A DNA stretch of 64,000 nt from Rhodospirillaceae bacterium (GTDB lineage: Bacteria > Pseudomonadota > Alphaproteobacteria > UBA6615). The first letter of the stretch is position 1. Each line of letters opens with the position of its first letter. Location of the stretch: contig PASR01000011.1 in the NCBI GenBank assembly GCA_002713365.1, positions 69,527-133,526 of the forward strand, read 5' to 3'. Under the pieces are notes generated by a model. That model had not been told where the DNA came from. It saw only the letters and a list, made by a program, of their open reading frames with translations, and searched no databases. The position numbers were made by a program, and so were the translations under genes. Shown piece by piece: positions 9,635 to 17,914 of the stretch.

Positions 9635-9944
9635 TTTTTATAACTATTTATGGGTTTATATTTTAGATTATTAGGTTTTATTTAGTATAGGTAAAAACCA
9701 TCTTGCATTACTTCCATTAAACAACCACTTCATTAATTTTTAAATATTTAGAAAGTATACCCATAGTCTATTTAGTTGATAAAGGGCTATCCATATTCGA
9801 CTTATGGTTTGATATAGAGGTTTTTGTAATAAAACTGAATAATTAGTGATTTGGATTGATTATGACTAATGTGTCATTCTTATATTATCAGGTTTTGAGT
9901 GTGTTTTTTCTGTAAAAAATAATTAGAACTTATCTGAATGTACG
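9635..9944. other. 310-bp AT-rich intergenic region before glmU
   Basis: No gene could be supported here. It must hold the promoter of the glmU-glmS operon, but no convincing -35/-10 pair or GlmS-type ribozyme core was recognised. A 20-codon minus-strand open stretch around 9680-9745 has no start, ribosome-binding site or recognisable motif and was not called. Confidence 0.5.
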
Positions 9945-11303
9945 ATGATGTCTAACATCTCCTTTGCTACAATTATTCTTGCCGCTGGCCTTGGCAAGCG
10001 AATGAAATCTAATCATTCAAAGGTAATGCATAAGATAGCTGGGCAACCAATGATATTGCATCTACTCAACACTCTAGAATCAATTTCTCCGGAGAGTGTA
10101 ACTATAGTTGTCGGAGAAGATATGGATGAAGTGACTAACATCTTAACTCCTTATCATGTGTGTATTCAACCCGATCGTTTAGGTACTGGTGATGCGGTAA
10201 AGGCTACGTATGAACTTCTTAAAGATTTTATAGGTCCGGTTCTTATTCTGTTTGGCGATACACCTATGGTTAAAAGTGAGACAATGTTTGCCTCAGTTAA
10301 AGCATGTTCAAAAGGAGCAGACGTGGTAGTTGTTGGCTTTCAGTCTGATAATCCCAAAGATTATGGTAGGTTGGTTACTGATAACAAAGGAAATTTAATT
10401 AAAATAGTTGAGTCGGTTGAAGCTAGTGATGAACAACTAGAAATTAGTCTATGTAATTCTGGTCTAATGGTGATATCAGGAAGGCACATGTTTGATCTGC
10501 TTATGAATTTAAATTCGCAGAATAAAAAGGGTGAATATTATTTGACTGATATAGTAAGTATCGCTCGAAATAGGGGGTTAAAAACTGTGGTTGTGGAAGC
10601 AGAGGAAGTTGAACTAATGGGTATTAACAGCAGAGATGAATTATCTATTGCTGAAGCTAATCTTCAAAAAAAATTACGTAAAAATGCTATGGAAAATGGC
10701 GTTACATTAGTTGATCCTACATCAGTGTGGTTATCCTATGATACGGTTTTAGGTCGTGATGTAATTATACATCCGAATGTAGTATTTGGAAAAGGCGTTA
10801 CTATTGGAAACGGTGTTGAGATAAAGTCTTTTAGTCACATTGAGGGAACAACTATTGATACAGGTGCTATAATTGGACCATTTGCGAGACTGAGGCCTGG
10901 ATCTGAGATAGGTTGTGATGCAAAAGTTGGAAATTTTGTTGAGATCAAGAACACAGTTCTTGGACCCCGATCTAAGACAAATCATCTCAGCTATATAGGA
11001 GATGCCAATGTTGGCTCAGATACTAATATAGGTGCTGGAACTATTACCTGTAATTACGATGGCTTCAATAAACATCAGTCAATAATTGGAAATAATACTT
11101 TTATTGGTTCTAACACTGCATTGATCGCCCCCATTAACATTGGTGATGGTGCTGTGGTAGCTGCAGGTAGCACTATAAGTCGTGATGTTATGGCTGGTTC
11201 ACTTGCTTTGGGTCGTGCTGAACAAGAAGAAAAAAAGGGTTGGGCTATATCTAACAAAAATAAACAAAAACAGCTAAGCACTCCTCAAAAGCCTAAGAGA
11301 TAG
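9945..11303 (+). CDS. glmU: Bifunctional UDP-N-acetylglucosamine pyrophosphorylase / glucosamine-1-phosphate acetyltransferase
   Basis: Makes UDP-GlcNAc for peptidoglycan and LPS from glucosamine-1-phosphate, acetyl-CoA and UTP. The 452-residue protein has both usual domains: an N-terminal uridylyltransferase (1 to about 230) with the nucleotide loop LAAGLGKRMKS and the LFGDTPM metal-site aspartate, and a C-terminal left-handed beta helix (about 250-430) made of hexapeptide repeats, including GNFVEIKNT and GAGTITCNYDG. The last 20 residues are lysine-rich. Two adjacent ATGs (9945, 9948) are possible starts. Its stop is 7 bp before glmS, so the two form an operon supplying successive steps of the same pathway. 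Confidence 0.96.
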   Translation: MMSNISFATIILAAGLGKRMKSNHSKVMHKIAGQPMILHLLNTLESISPESVTIVVGEDMDEVTNILTPYHVCIQPDRLGTGDAVKATYELLKDFIGPVLILFGDTPMVKSETMFASVKACSKGADVVVVGFQSDNPKDYGRLVTDNKGNLIKIVESVEASDEQLEISLCNSGLMVISGRHMFDLLMNLNSQNKKGEYYLTDIVSIARNRGLKTVVVEAEEVELMGINSRDELSIAEANLQKKLRKNAMENGVTLVDPTSVWLSYDTVLGRDVIIHPNVVFGKGVTIGNGVEIKSFSHIEGTTIDTGAIIGPFARLRPGSEIGCDAKVGNFVEIKNTVLGPRSKTNHLSYIGDANVGSDTNIGAGTITCNYDGFNKHQSIIGNNTFIGSNTALIAPINIGDGAVVAAGSTISRDVMAGSLALGRAEQEEKKGWAISNKNKQKQLSTPQKPKR

Positions 11304-11310
11304 TTACGAA

Positions 11311-13134
11311 ATGTGCGGTATTATTGGTATTTTAGGAATAGAAAATGTCGTTTCTCAACTGATTTTTGGTCTTAAGCGGCTTGAATATAGGGGCTATGAT
11401 TCAGCTGGGTTGGCAACATTAGTAAATGGACGCATAGAACGAAGACGTGCAGAAGGAAAAATAGAAAGATTAGAGGCTGAATTAAATTCAAATTCCTTAA
11501 AAGGGGATGTTGGTATTGGACACACTAGATGGGCAACTCATGGCGCTACTAATAAAGTAAACGCTCATCCTCATGCAACTGATAGGGTGGCTGTAGTTCA
11601 CAATGGAATTATAGAAAACTTTCAAGCTCTTCGTCTTGAACTTGCATCGAGTGGTTATAATTTTGAGAGTGATACTGATACAGAGGTAATAGCTAAATTA
11701 ATTACTAGAGAACTAGATAATGGGGCTACAACAAGGCAAGCGGTAGCTAGAACATTACAGCGACTGGAGGGGGCATTCGCTCTAGCAATTATTTTTGCTG
11801 GTGAACATGATATGATGGTTGGAGCGCGGCGGGGGAGTCCACTTGCTATAGGGTACGGCGAAGGTGAGATGTATTTAGGTTCTGATGCCCTAGCACTTGC
11901 GCCACTTACAAAACGAATTTGTTATTTAGAAGAGGGTGATTGGACGTTAATTACCTCTCAAGGAGCTAAAATATTTAATGATAAGAATGTATTAGTTGAC
12001 CGTGAAATTTGTGAGACCCAACTATCGGGCGCGCTAATTGGTAAAGGTAATTATGATCATTTTATGCAGAAGGAAATTTTTGAACAACCAGCAGTTGTTG
12101 GAGATACTCTTCAGAGTTTTATAAATGCCAATACCTTAGAAGTTTCTCTTCCAGTTCTTCCTTTTAAACTAAGGGATATACCACGAATAACTGTAATAGC
12201 TTGTGGAACAGCTTTTTACGCTGGCGGTGTAGCTAAATATTGGTTAGAACAGATTGCTAAAATATCTACCGAAATAGATGTGGCATCCGAGTTTAGGTAC
12301 CGTAAGGCACCGATGTCAGAGGGAGGGGTCGCACTTTTCGTTAGTCAATCTGGTGAAACTGCAGATACTCTTGCAGCTTTAAGACATTGCCGTGAAAATG
12401 GACAGTATATAGTTTCGGTAGTTAATGTAGCAGAAAGTTCGATTGCACGTGAATCAAATGTTATTTTACCTACTTTAGCAGGTCCTGAAATAGGTGTTGC
12501 GTCAACTAAAGCATTTACCACTCAACTAACGTCCCTAGCGTGTTTTGTGATAGCTGCGGGTAGGGCTTCTGGTGCACTTAATTCGGCTGCCGCTGCATCA
12601 TTAGTTAAATCACTTACTGAAGTACCGTCTAGAATGGCAGAGGTGCTAAACCATGACCAAGATATTCGACATTTAGCGGCAGATATTGCAAAAGCGAGAG
12701 ACGTACTTTATTTGGGGCGAGGAACAGCTTACCCTTTAGCCCTAGAGGGTGCATTAAAGTTGAAAGAAATATCTTATATTCATGCTGAAGGTTATGCCGC
12801 CGGAGAGATGAAACATGGGCCCATAGCCCTGATTGATGATGGGGTACCAGTTATCGTTTTAGCCCCACCTGGAGCACTTTTTGATAAGACTCTTTCAAAT
12901 GTTCAAGAAGTTATAGCACGAGGTGGTAAGGTAGTTTTTATATCCGATAGTGAAGGAGTAAGACGATTAGGAAATAAAAGCTGGGTAAGCATAACTATGC
13001 CCGAAGTTGACGATTTCGTCGCGCCACTTCTATATGCTATACCAATTCAATTATTGGCTTATCATGCTGCTGTATTTAGAGGTACAGATGTGGACCAACC
13101 CCGAAATCTAGCAAAAAGTGTCACAGTAGAATAA
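11311..13134 (+). CDS. glmS: Glutamine-fructose-6-phosphate aminotransferase (isomerizing)
   Basis: First committed step of amino-sugar synthesis: fructose-6-phosphate plus glutamine gives glucosamine-6-phosphate. The 607 residues match the standard length. The N-terminal class II glutaminase begins MCGIIGILG with catalytic Cys2, then HTRWATHG. Two SIS sugar-isomerase domains follow, with ACGTAFYAG and SQSGETADT in the first and the EGALKLKEISY segment in the second. The C-terminus ends LAKSVTVE, as is typical of the family. It is translated just behind glmU (7-bp gap), which implies a shared message. There is no evidence of a glmS ribozyme, which is in any case a Gram-positive feature. Confidence 0.97.
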   Translation: MCGIIGILGIENVVSQLIFGLKRLEYRGYDSAGLATLVNGRIERRRAEGKIERLEAELNSNSLKGDVGIGHTRWATHGATNKVNAHPHATDRVAVVHNGIIENFQALRLELASSGYNFESDTDTEVIAKLITRELDNGATTRQAVARTLQRLEGAFALAIIFAGEHDMMVGARRGSPLAIGYGEGEMYLGSDALALAPLTKRICYLEEGDWTLITSQGAKIFNDKNVLVDREICETQLSGALIGKGNYDHFMQKEIFEQPAVVGDTLQSFINANTLEVSLPVLPFKLRDIPRITVIACGTAFYAGGVAKYWLEQIAKISTEIDVASEFRYRKAPMSEGGVALFVSQSGETADTLAALRHCRENGQYIVSVVNVAESSIARESNVILPTLAGPEIGVASTKAFTTQLTSLACFVIAAGRASGALNSAAAASLVKSLTEVPSRMAEVLNHDQDIRHLAADIAKARDVLYLGRGTAYPLALEGALKLKEISYIHAEGYAAGEMKHGPIALIDDGVPVIVLAPPGALFDKTLSNVQEVIARGGKVVFISDSEGVRRLGNKSWVSITMPEVDDFVAPLLYAIPIQLLAYHAAVFRGTDVDQPRNLAKSVTVE

Positions 13135-13257
13135 ATTTAGTTTGCAAAAAATGAGGGTTTCATAAAAAAATTTATAAAGTAACGCATCTATTTTCCTCAC
13201 CCGAACGTATAAAAAACAGTGTACAGGTTGAATTAGTATTATTTGGAGCAATTCAAA

Positions 13258-13497
13258 ATGAGAATATTGTTTTTTTTAATAGTTTTTTTATTTTCGGGAT
13301 CAGCAATGGCAAATACTTATTCCGAATCTACCGATAGAGTGCAATCATTAACATATAAAAACCTGCATAATACTGAGCGTTTAACCAGTATTAGAACTCC
13401 CATGAATGAAACATTAAAGATCGCACGCGAACCAATAACTGATGAAACTGATGAGTTGGAGGTCAACGAGATGATGGGTGATGGAGGGGGATATTAA
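13258..13497 (+). CDS. Small secreted protein of unknown function
   Basis: A 79-residue protein that I do not recognise. It starts with a clear signal peptide (MRILFFLIVFLFSGSAMANT, cleavage probably after AMA) and continues as a polar, acidic segment without cysteines that ends MMGDGGGY. The ATG at 13258 is chosen because GGAG lies 9 bases upstream; the in-frame TTG at 13243 would add residues before the signal peptide. It lies between glmS and a secreted hydrolase on the same strand, 50 bp before the latter, so the two may be co-expressed. The glycine-rich tail may be flexible or an anchor; no function is proposed. Confidence 0.6.
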   Translation: MRILFFLIVFLFSGSAMANTYSESTDRVQSLTYKNLHNTERLTSIRTPMNETLKIAREPITDETDELEVNEMMGDGGGY

Positions 13498-13547
13498 ATC
13501 CGAATAAATAAAGTTATTTCTGTAAATGGATGTTTCTGGATAAAGAT

Positions 13548-14285
13548 ATGAATAAGTGCGCATACTCTCTTTTGGGTCTGATGGTTTATTTAATTTTTAC
13601 CAGCAACGTCCGAGCAGAAGTAATTTACCATGAAAAAATTTATCCTGATGGTGCTGGTCCATTTCCAGCAGTAATAGCACTTCATACCAGTGGTGGATTC
13701 AAAACAGTAAAACATCTTATACAGCGTTATGTAGATGATGGTTTCGTTGTTTATGCTCCAGATTTCTTTATTAAACATGGTATAACCCTCAGATCTCGGA
13801 TGGACACATTCGAACGTTTTAGGGAAGACATAGAAAAAGATTTATCCGAAATAGTTGATCTCATAAAAAAAGATCCGAAGGTTGATACAAAGAATGTATT
13901 TGCAACAGGTTTTTCCAATGGAGGTTTTTGGGTTTGTTACTTGACAGGAAGTGCGAAGGTGAGTGCTGGTGTCTCCCACTATGGCGTTTGGAAAGCAAAT
14001 TTTGGTAGAGAGATGATTAATCCCTATCCAATGAAATATTTTTCAAGATCGAGCACCCCAATATTAGCGTTACATGGCGATGATGACGGAATTCAAAAAA
14101 TGGATTTTGCTGAGGAGGCGTGGGATCAAATAAAGAGAAACAGTGGAACACTTGAAAAGCATGTTTATTCAGGTGTGGGTCATGTATGGGATCGAAAACA
14201 TTCTCCAAAATTCGCTTATATTGAAAAAGTAGATAAAGATTCTCACAAAAGAACGGTGGATTTTTTTAAAAAGTATATGAAATAG
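13548..14285 (+). CDS. Secreted dienelactone hydrolase-family alpha/beta hydrolase
   Basis: Alpha/beta hydrolase of 245 residues from the ATG at 13548. It has a signal-peptide-like N-terminus (MNKCAYSLLGLMVYLIFTS, then polar residues), suggesting export to the periplasm. The catalytic triad can be read as Ser in GFSNGG (about residue 124), Asp in HGDDDG (about 181) and His in GVGHVW (about 215). Dienelactone hydrolases normally use cysteine as nucleophile in this position; a serine here points to a general esterase or acyl-hydrolase. The substrate is unknown. It is convergent with the downstream O-GlcNAc-transferase-like gene, 62 bp away. Confidence 0.78.
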   Translation: MNKCAYSLLGLMVYLIFTSNVRAEVIYHEKIYPDGAGPFPAVIALHTSGGFKTVKHLIQRYVDDGFVVYAPDFFIKHGITLRSRMDTFERFREDIEKDLSEIVDLIKKDPKVDTKNVFATGFSNGGFWVCYLTGSAKVSAGVSHYGVWKANFGREMINPYPMKYFSRSSTPILALHGDDDGIQKMDFAEEAWDQIKRNSGTLEKHVYSGVGHVWDRKHSPKFAYIEKVDKDSHKRTVDFFKKYMK

Positions 14286-14347
14286 TCACCTATCATATCT
14301 CTTGGATATTACACCCATTAAAACCCTCTGTTTTACCCAATACGTTT

Positions 14348-16348
14348 TTACACATAAATATGATCTGGATCTAATCCATGTTGGTGTCTGTCATATATAG
14401 TCAAATAAGCAGACTCGAGATGTCGTGTAAACAATGGGGTGTCATATAGTGGCGCTGTGGGTAAATTATTGATCAACTTGTCTTTGATGATTTTTAACTT
14501 TTCTGGGTGTAATGCTAGTTGGATAGCAAGTGACTCGTATTGCTCTTGGGTCGTGGTAATCAATTCCGGTAAATTAACGGCATTTAGAAGACTTGCGCCA
14601 ACTCTGCTGGCAAAAGAGTTTCCAATACAACTTAATACCGGCAACCCCATTCTAAGTGCATCGCTAGCAGTAGTGCCCGCATTGTAAGGAAGTGTATCTA
14701 AAAAAAGATCTGTAATCCTATATCTTGCCAAATATTCAGTCATAGGCAAACGTTTTCCGAAAATAAGTCTATTTGGGTGAATACCCTTACGGACACTTTC
14801 TCTAGTTAAATTTATTTTTGCAGTTTTATTATCTTCCAAAAGTAGTAACACACTGCCTTCAACCTGTTTGAGTATCCTCGCCCATCCATCAAAAGTAGTT
14901 GGTGTTATTTTATAGGTGTTATTGAAACAGCAAAAAACGAACCCTTCCTCAGGAAGTCCAATATCTTCTCGGGTAAATATAGCATCTGGGATACATTTTT
15001 TTGAATCATTTACTTGATAACTTGGTAAATAAACAATCTTTTCTGAATAGTATTCTTTATTATTTTCAGGAATTATTGTTTGATCTGCTAATAAATAGTC
15101 ATAATAGCTAGCGCCCATTGTTCCAAGATAACCAATATAACTTAATTGGATAGGTGCTGCTGACATTGCAAATATCCCGGTTCTGGAATCTCGGGTAAAT
15201 CCTCCCAGATCTATCGCAATATCTATTTCAACCGACCTGGCAAGTATGGCTGCATCTTTATCAGACATCTCTCGGATATCATGAAAATGATCAACTCCTG
15301 TTTGAATTCTCAAATGCATTTCATCTTTGGCATCAGGACCATATGAAAAAGCATAAACTTCAAATTTATTTCTATCATGAATTTCGTAAAGTTCTGCAGT
15401 TAAATATGATACGGGATGATTTCTAAAGTCTCCAGAAAAATACCCAATTCGAATTCTTTCGTGCCTATTATTTCGGTTTATTTTGGTTTTTATATTTCTC
15501 TTTGGGTACTTCTCCTTAACATATATTTCTGAAGTTCTTCTATGAATAAGAGAATCGTCAACCAGAGACAGCATCTGAAGAGGATGAGAAACTATGTTTC
15601 CATTATTAATCTTATTTATTAATTCATTAAGATGTTTCTGATGGTTATTCCATATAAAAAGAGATCTTTTGGTATACGACAATTCGCCTAAGACAAAGTC
15701 CATATCTGGGTTTAGAGAGTTGGCACGTTCAAAACTCACCAATGCTTCGTCTAGTCGCTTGAGAAATTTTAGAGTAACACCACGATTAGCGTGCGCGTTG
15801 GCATTATTAGGATTTAAAGTAATAGCGCGATCAAGACTTATTAATGCTTCATCCAGTCGTTTGAGCTCATTTAAGATAAAACCTCGATTCGAATATGGAT
15901 CAGCAAAATTCGGTTTTAAAGCAATAGCACGGTCATAACTTATTAGTGCTTCATCTAGACGTTTGTGGTCTAGCAGGGTATTGCCACGGTTAGAATGTGC
16001 CTCAGCAAAATCCGGTTTTAGAGCTATAGCATGATCAAAACTTTCTAGTGCTTCATCCAGTCGTTTGAGGTCTCGTAAGGCATTGCCACGATTATTAAGA
16101 GCATTAGTTTGGTTCGGATCTATTTGTAGAGATTCACCTATAATTTTTACTGCATCTTCTAATCTTCCTTTTTGGAGTGCAAGAGTTCCAAACATAGTTA
16201 ATAGTGATACATTCGTAGGTAGATAGATGAGTAGTTTTTTATACTGAATTTCTGCTAGATCCAACTGACCCGAGTGATGTAATGCAAATGCCTCTTCGAT
16301 CATCTCGTTTTGTTTTGGTGTAGGTTCTATAGGTTTTTTATGTTGCAT
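14348..16348 (-). CDS. TPR-repeat / O-linked N-acetylglucosaminyltransferase-like (GT41) protein
   Basis: A 666-residue protein. The N-terminal half (about 12-235) is a run of tetratricopeptide repeats with phrases such as NRGNALRDLKRLDEALESF that recur nearly unchanged every 34 residues. The C-terminal part (about 285-650) matches the SPINDLY/OGT catalytic domain: GYFSGDFRNHPVSYLTAELY, IDLGGFTRDSRTG, PIQLSYIGYLGTMG and the nucleotide-binding LDTLPYNAGTTASDAL. Bacterial relatives transfer GlcNAc or other sugars to protein serine/threonine, or are linked to glycan export. No signal peptide is seen, so it is probably cytoplasmic. It is monocistronic, divergent from the repeat-protein array that begins 133 bp away. 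The near-identical 102-bp DNA repeats could change in number by slippage. Confidence 0.88.
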   Translation of the reverse strand: MQHKKPIEPTPKQNEMIEEAFALHHSGQLDLAEIQYKKLLIYLPTNVSLLTMFGTLALQKGRLEDAVKIIGESLQIDPNQTNALNNRGNALRDLKRLDEALESFDHAIALKPDFAEAHSNRGNTLLDHKRLDEALISYDRAIALKPNFADPYSNRGFILNELKRLDEALISLDRAITLNPNNANAHANRGVTLKFLKRLDEALVSFERANSLNPDMDFVLGELSYTKRSLFIWNNHQKHLNELINKINNGNIVSHPLQMLSLVDDSLIHRRTSEIYVKEKYPKRNIKTKINRNNRHERIRIGYFSGDFRNHPVSYLTAELYEIHDRNKFEVYAFSYGPDAKDEMHLRIQTGVDHFHDIREMSDKDAAILARSVEIDIAIDLGGFTRDSRTGIFAMSAAPIQLSYIGYLGTMGASYYDYLLADQTIIPENNKEYYSEKIVYLPSYQVNDSKKCIPDAIFTREDIGLPEEGFVFCCFNNTYKITPTTFDGWARILKQVEGSVLLLLEDNKTAKINLTRESVRKGIHPNRLIFGKRLPMTEYLARYRITDLFLDTLPYNAGTTASDALRMGLPVLSCIGNSFASRVGASLLNAVNLPELITTTQEQYESLAIQLALHPEKLKIIKDKLINNLPTAPLYDTPLFTRHLESAYLTIYDRHQHGLDPDHIYV

Positions 16349-16480
16349 GATTATGACGTATTTGATTGACTGTAAAATAATGAAATTATTATTATAATAA
16401 CTACTAACATAGGTTTAAGTCTATTTACCCAATTTGCTGAGTATAGGTTTATTGTATGCATATGTAGAATTAAAAGTTTA

Positions 16481-16521
16481 TTAGACTCCTCAACAACACC
16501 AAAATATGCTAGAGTTTCTGT
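16481..16521 (+). repeat. 41-bp array leader element, copy A
   Basis: This element ends at the base before the ATG of the 16522 gene. It matches copy B at 34 of 41 positions without gaps. Read on the minus strand it encodes T-L-A-Y-F-G-V-V-E-E-S, the same recombinase segment as in copy B. Confidence 0.85.
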
Positions 16522-17040
16522 ATGAGAAATCTCACCATCACATTTCTGACTATTGTGTTCTGTCTCACATCCTCAATTGCGTTCAGTGAAACAGTTAAAC
16601 CAGAGTTTTTGAAGGAACGTAATGGAATTATCTACAAGAAGAAGGTCTCTAACAAACCTTACTCTGGTTACGTGGAGGGTAAAAAAGAGAATGGATTCTT
16701 AGTGAGAGGAACTTACCAGAATGGTAAGAAAGAAGGTGTTTGGAAAACGTATGACTGGGATGTTCAGTTATGGACAAAAAGAACCTTCAAGGACGGTAAG
16801 TTAGATGGTATTTCGGAAACTTATTACGACAATGGTCGGTTAGAAAACAAAATAAATTATAAGAACGGTAAGATGAATGGTCTTTCCGAATTTTATGACG
16901 ACAAAGGTCAGTTAAGGTTTCTAGAAACATGGAAGAACGGTAAGAAAGAAGGTGTTTGGGAATTGTATCATCAGAATGGTCAGTTATGGAAAAAAGAAAC
17001 TTACAAGGACGATAAGTTAATCAAGACAGAGAAGTTTTAA
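16522..17040 (+). CDS. Secreted YwqK-type repeat protein (array gene A)
   Basis: A 172-residue protein with a signal peptide (first 22 residues, ending SSIAFS) followed by about six repeats of the YwqK/MORN-like pattern 'G-t-Y-k-n-G-k-k-e-G-v-W-e-Y-y-d-n-G-q-l'. Pfam calls this MORN_2; annotation pipelines often name it 'toxin-antitoxin YwqK family antitoxin', but nothing here shows a toxin partner. The repeats form beta-hairpins; in relatives the role is scaffold or binding, mostly unproven. Export to the periplasm or surface is likely. The stop codon lies inside the shared 38-bp 3' element. It is the first gene of the five-gene array. Confidence 0.8.
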   Translation: MRNLTITFLTIVFCLTSSIAFSETVKPEFLKERNGIIYKKKVSNKPYSGYVEGKKENGFLVRGTYQNGKKEGVWKTYDWDVQLWTKRTFKDGKLDGISETYYDNGRLENKINYKNGKMNGLSEFYDDKGQLRFLETWKNGKKEGVWELYHQNGQLWKKETYKDDKLIKTEKF

Positions 17041-17072
17041 GACTTACTAGTCCAACGCACGATAAACTGATG
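17035..17072. repeat. 38-bp array 3' element, copy 1
   Basis: It begins at the TTTTAA that includes the stop of gene A and matches the element at 17608-17645 at 34 of 38 positions. In antisense it encodes the end of a recombinase (T-S-V-Y-R-A-L-D, then stop). Confidence 0.85.
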
Positions 17073-17166
17073 TACGACCTATTCCTAATTCCTTTGAAAT
17101 CGCAGATGCACCTAAACCACTAAAGTTAGACTCCTCAACTTTATCAAAATATGCCAGAGTTTTGGT
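17047..17166 (-). pseudogene. C-terminal remnant of a serine recombinase (resolvase/invertase) with HTH
   Basis: The minus strand between genes A and B reads without interruption for 39 codons to a TAG stop at 17047. The product contains S-G-L-G-A-S-A-I-S-K-E-L-G-I-G-R-T-S-V-Y-R-A-L, the classic C-terminal helix-turn-helix of Hin/Tn3-resolvase-type serine recombinases, preceded by T-L-A-Y-F-D-K-V-E-E-S. The catalytic domain is missing: where it should continue, gene B starts on the opposite strand. It is therefore a fragment and not a working enzyme. Parts of the same tail recur beside the other array genes. Confidence 0.8.
17126..17166 (+). repeat. 41-bp array leader element, copy B
   Basis: This copy ends directly before the ATG of the 17167 gene. 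I used it as the reference copy, as it is still continuous with an intact recombinase-tail reading frame on the minus strand. Ungapped identity by hand: A 34/41, C 31/41, D 26/41, E 24/41. Confidence 0.85.
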
Positions 17167-17607
17167 ATGAATAAAGAAACCCCCAAAGTATCTCCTGACG
17201 ATTTAGTTGTTCGTTATGGAATTACCTACAAGAAGTTCACTAACATTCCATTCACTGGTTATGTGGAGGGGGTACCAAAAGGGACTTATAAGAACGGTAA
17301 GAGAGATGGTGTTTGGGAAATGTATCACTTGAATGGCCGGTTATGGATGGAAGGAGCTTACAAGGACGGTAAGAAAGAAGGTGTTTGGGAAGAGTATGAA
17401 GACGATGGTCGGTTATATAGAAAGGGAAGTTACACGGACGGTAAGGAAGAAGGTGTTTGGGAATTCTATTACCAGAATGGTCAGTTATATCAAAAAGGAA
17501 CCTACAAGAACGATAAGAGAGATGGTGTTTGGGAATTTCATAATGAGAATGGTTCGTTATCATCCAAAACAACTTACAAAGACGGTGAGATAATTAACAT
17601 AGAATAA
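17167..17607 (+). CDS. YwqK-type repeat protein without signal peptide (array gene B)
   Basis: A 146-residue protein of about five YwqK/MORN_2-like repeats (units such as GTYKNGKRDGVWEMYHLNGRL). Unlike gene A there is no hydrophobic N-terminus; it begins MNKETPKVSPDDLVVRYGIT, so it is probably cytoplasmic. The opening 'RYGITYKKFTNIPFTGYVEG' is closely like the region after the signal peptide in gene A, and like gene D, so A, B and D are paralogues. The DNA repeats inside the gene are near-identical (phrases coding DGVWE or EGVWE recur about every 69 bp), giving room for unequal recombination. The same 38-bp element as behind gene A starts at the base after its stop. Confidence 0.78.
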   Translation: MNKETPKVSPDDLVVRYGITYKKFTNIPFTGYVEGVPKGTYKNGKRDGVWEMYHLNGRLWMEGAYKDGKKEGVWEEYEDDGRLYRKGSYTDGKEEGVWEFYYQNGQLYQKGTYKNDKRDGVWEFHNENGSLSSKTTYKDGEIINIE

Positions 17608-17645
17608 TTTTAAGACTTACTGTTCTAATGCACGATAAACTGATG
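17608..17645. repeat. 38-bp array 3' element, copy 2
   Basis: It follows the stop codon of gene B directly. The minus strand again ends in S-V-Y-R-A-L-E-Q and a TAA stop, but the recombinase frame is lost within a few codons upstream, so this copy is more decayed than the one at 17035. Confidence 0.82.
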
Positions 17646-17689
17646 AATTAAGGATAAAGTAAGTAATGGATCCTATAACCACCGAATCC

Positions 17690-17718
17690 CACCAATCCAT
17701 CACCGTGGAATAGTGGTG
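17690..17718 (+). other. Stem-loop of a two-copy element, copy 1
   Basis: A stem of CACCA against TGGTG, plus a closing T-A after one mismatch, encloses a 15-base loop (17697-17711). The surrounding sequence resembles the second copy at 18456-18489: the loop shares ccgtg.aat and the 3' flank shares the run ggtaagt. The stem bases differ between copies yet pairing is retained. Confidence 0.5.
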
Positions 17719-17761
17719 TAGGGGGGTAAGTTTACACTTGATTCCCTATTGAACTAAACTA

Positions 17762-17914
17762 TTACTCATCTTTCTCTAGATTACCCATTTCTATAATTTC
17801 GTCTATATGTCTATTGCAACCTATACAAATATTCTCCTCATTAAGAGTACATGTCCCGATACAGGGACTATCTCTCCGTATATCCTCTTTAGTTCTTTTC
17901 ATTTGGCGTAACAA
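17762..17914 (-). CDS. DUF1289-family small cysteine protein
   Basis: A short gene of 50 codons that is easy to miss. The protein carries the DUF1289 signature S-P-C-I-G-T-C-T-L at about residues 16-24 and C-I-G-C-N-R-H-I-D-E-I at about 30-40, that is two CxxxC/CxxC pairs that probably bind a metal such as zinc or an iron-sulfur cluster. The family is common in proteobacteria and uncharacterised. The TTG at 17914 is preferred because GGAG lies 8 bases upstream; the ATG at 17902 (46 residues) lacks a ribosome-binding site. A 22-codon open frame just upstream (start about 17966) overlaps it by ATGA and might be a leader. It is the only minus-strand gene inside the repeat-protein block. Confidence 0.75.
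   Translation of the reverse strand: MLRQMKRTKEDIRRDSPCIGTCTLNEENICIGCNRHIDEIIEMGNLEKDE

Noticed and set aside
9680-9745. Minus-strand protein-like fragment before glmU
   Set aside because: About 20 codons only, without start, ribosome-binding site or recognisable family.
17252-17593. Overlapping open frames on both strands inside the YwqK gene B
   Set aside because: They arise because the internal DNA repeats keep all frames open; only the YwqK frame has a start with leader and recognisable repeats.
16522-17607. YwqK proteins as antitoxins of a toxin-antitoxin pair
   Set aside because: The antitoxin name is an annotation habit; no toxin-like partner gene is adjacent, and gene A is exported.
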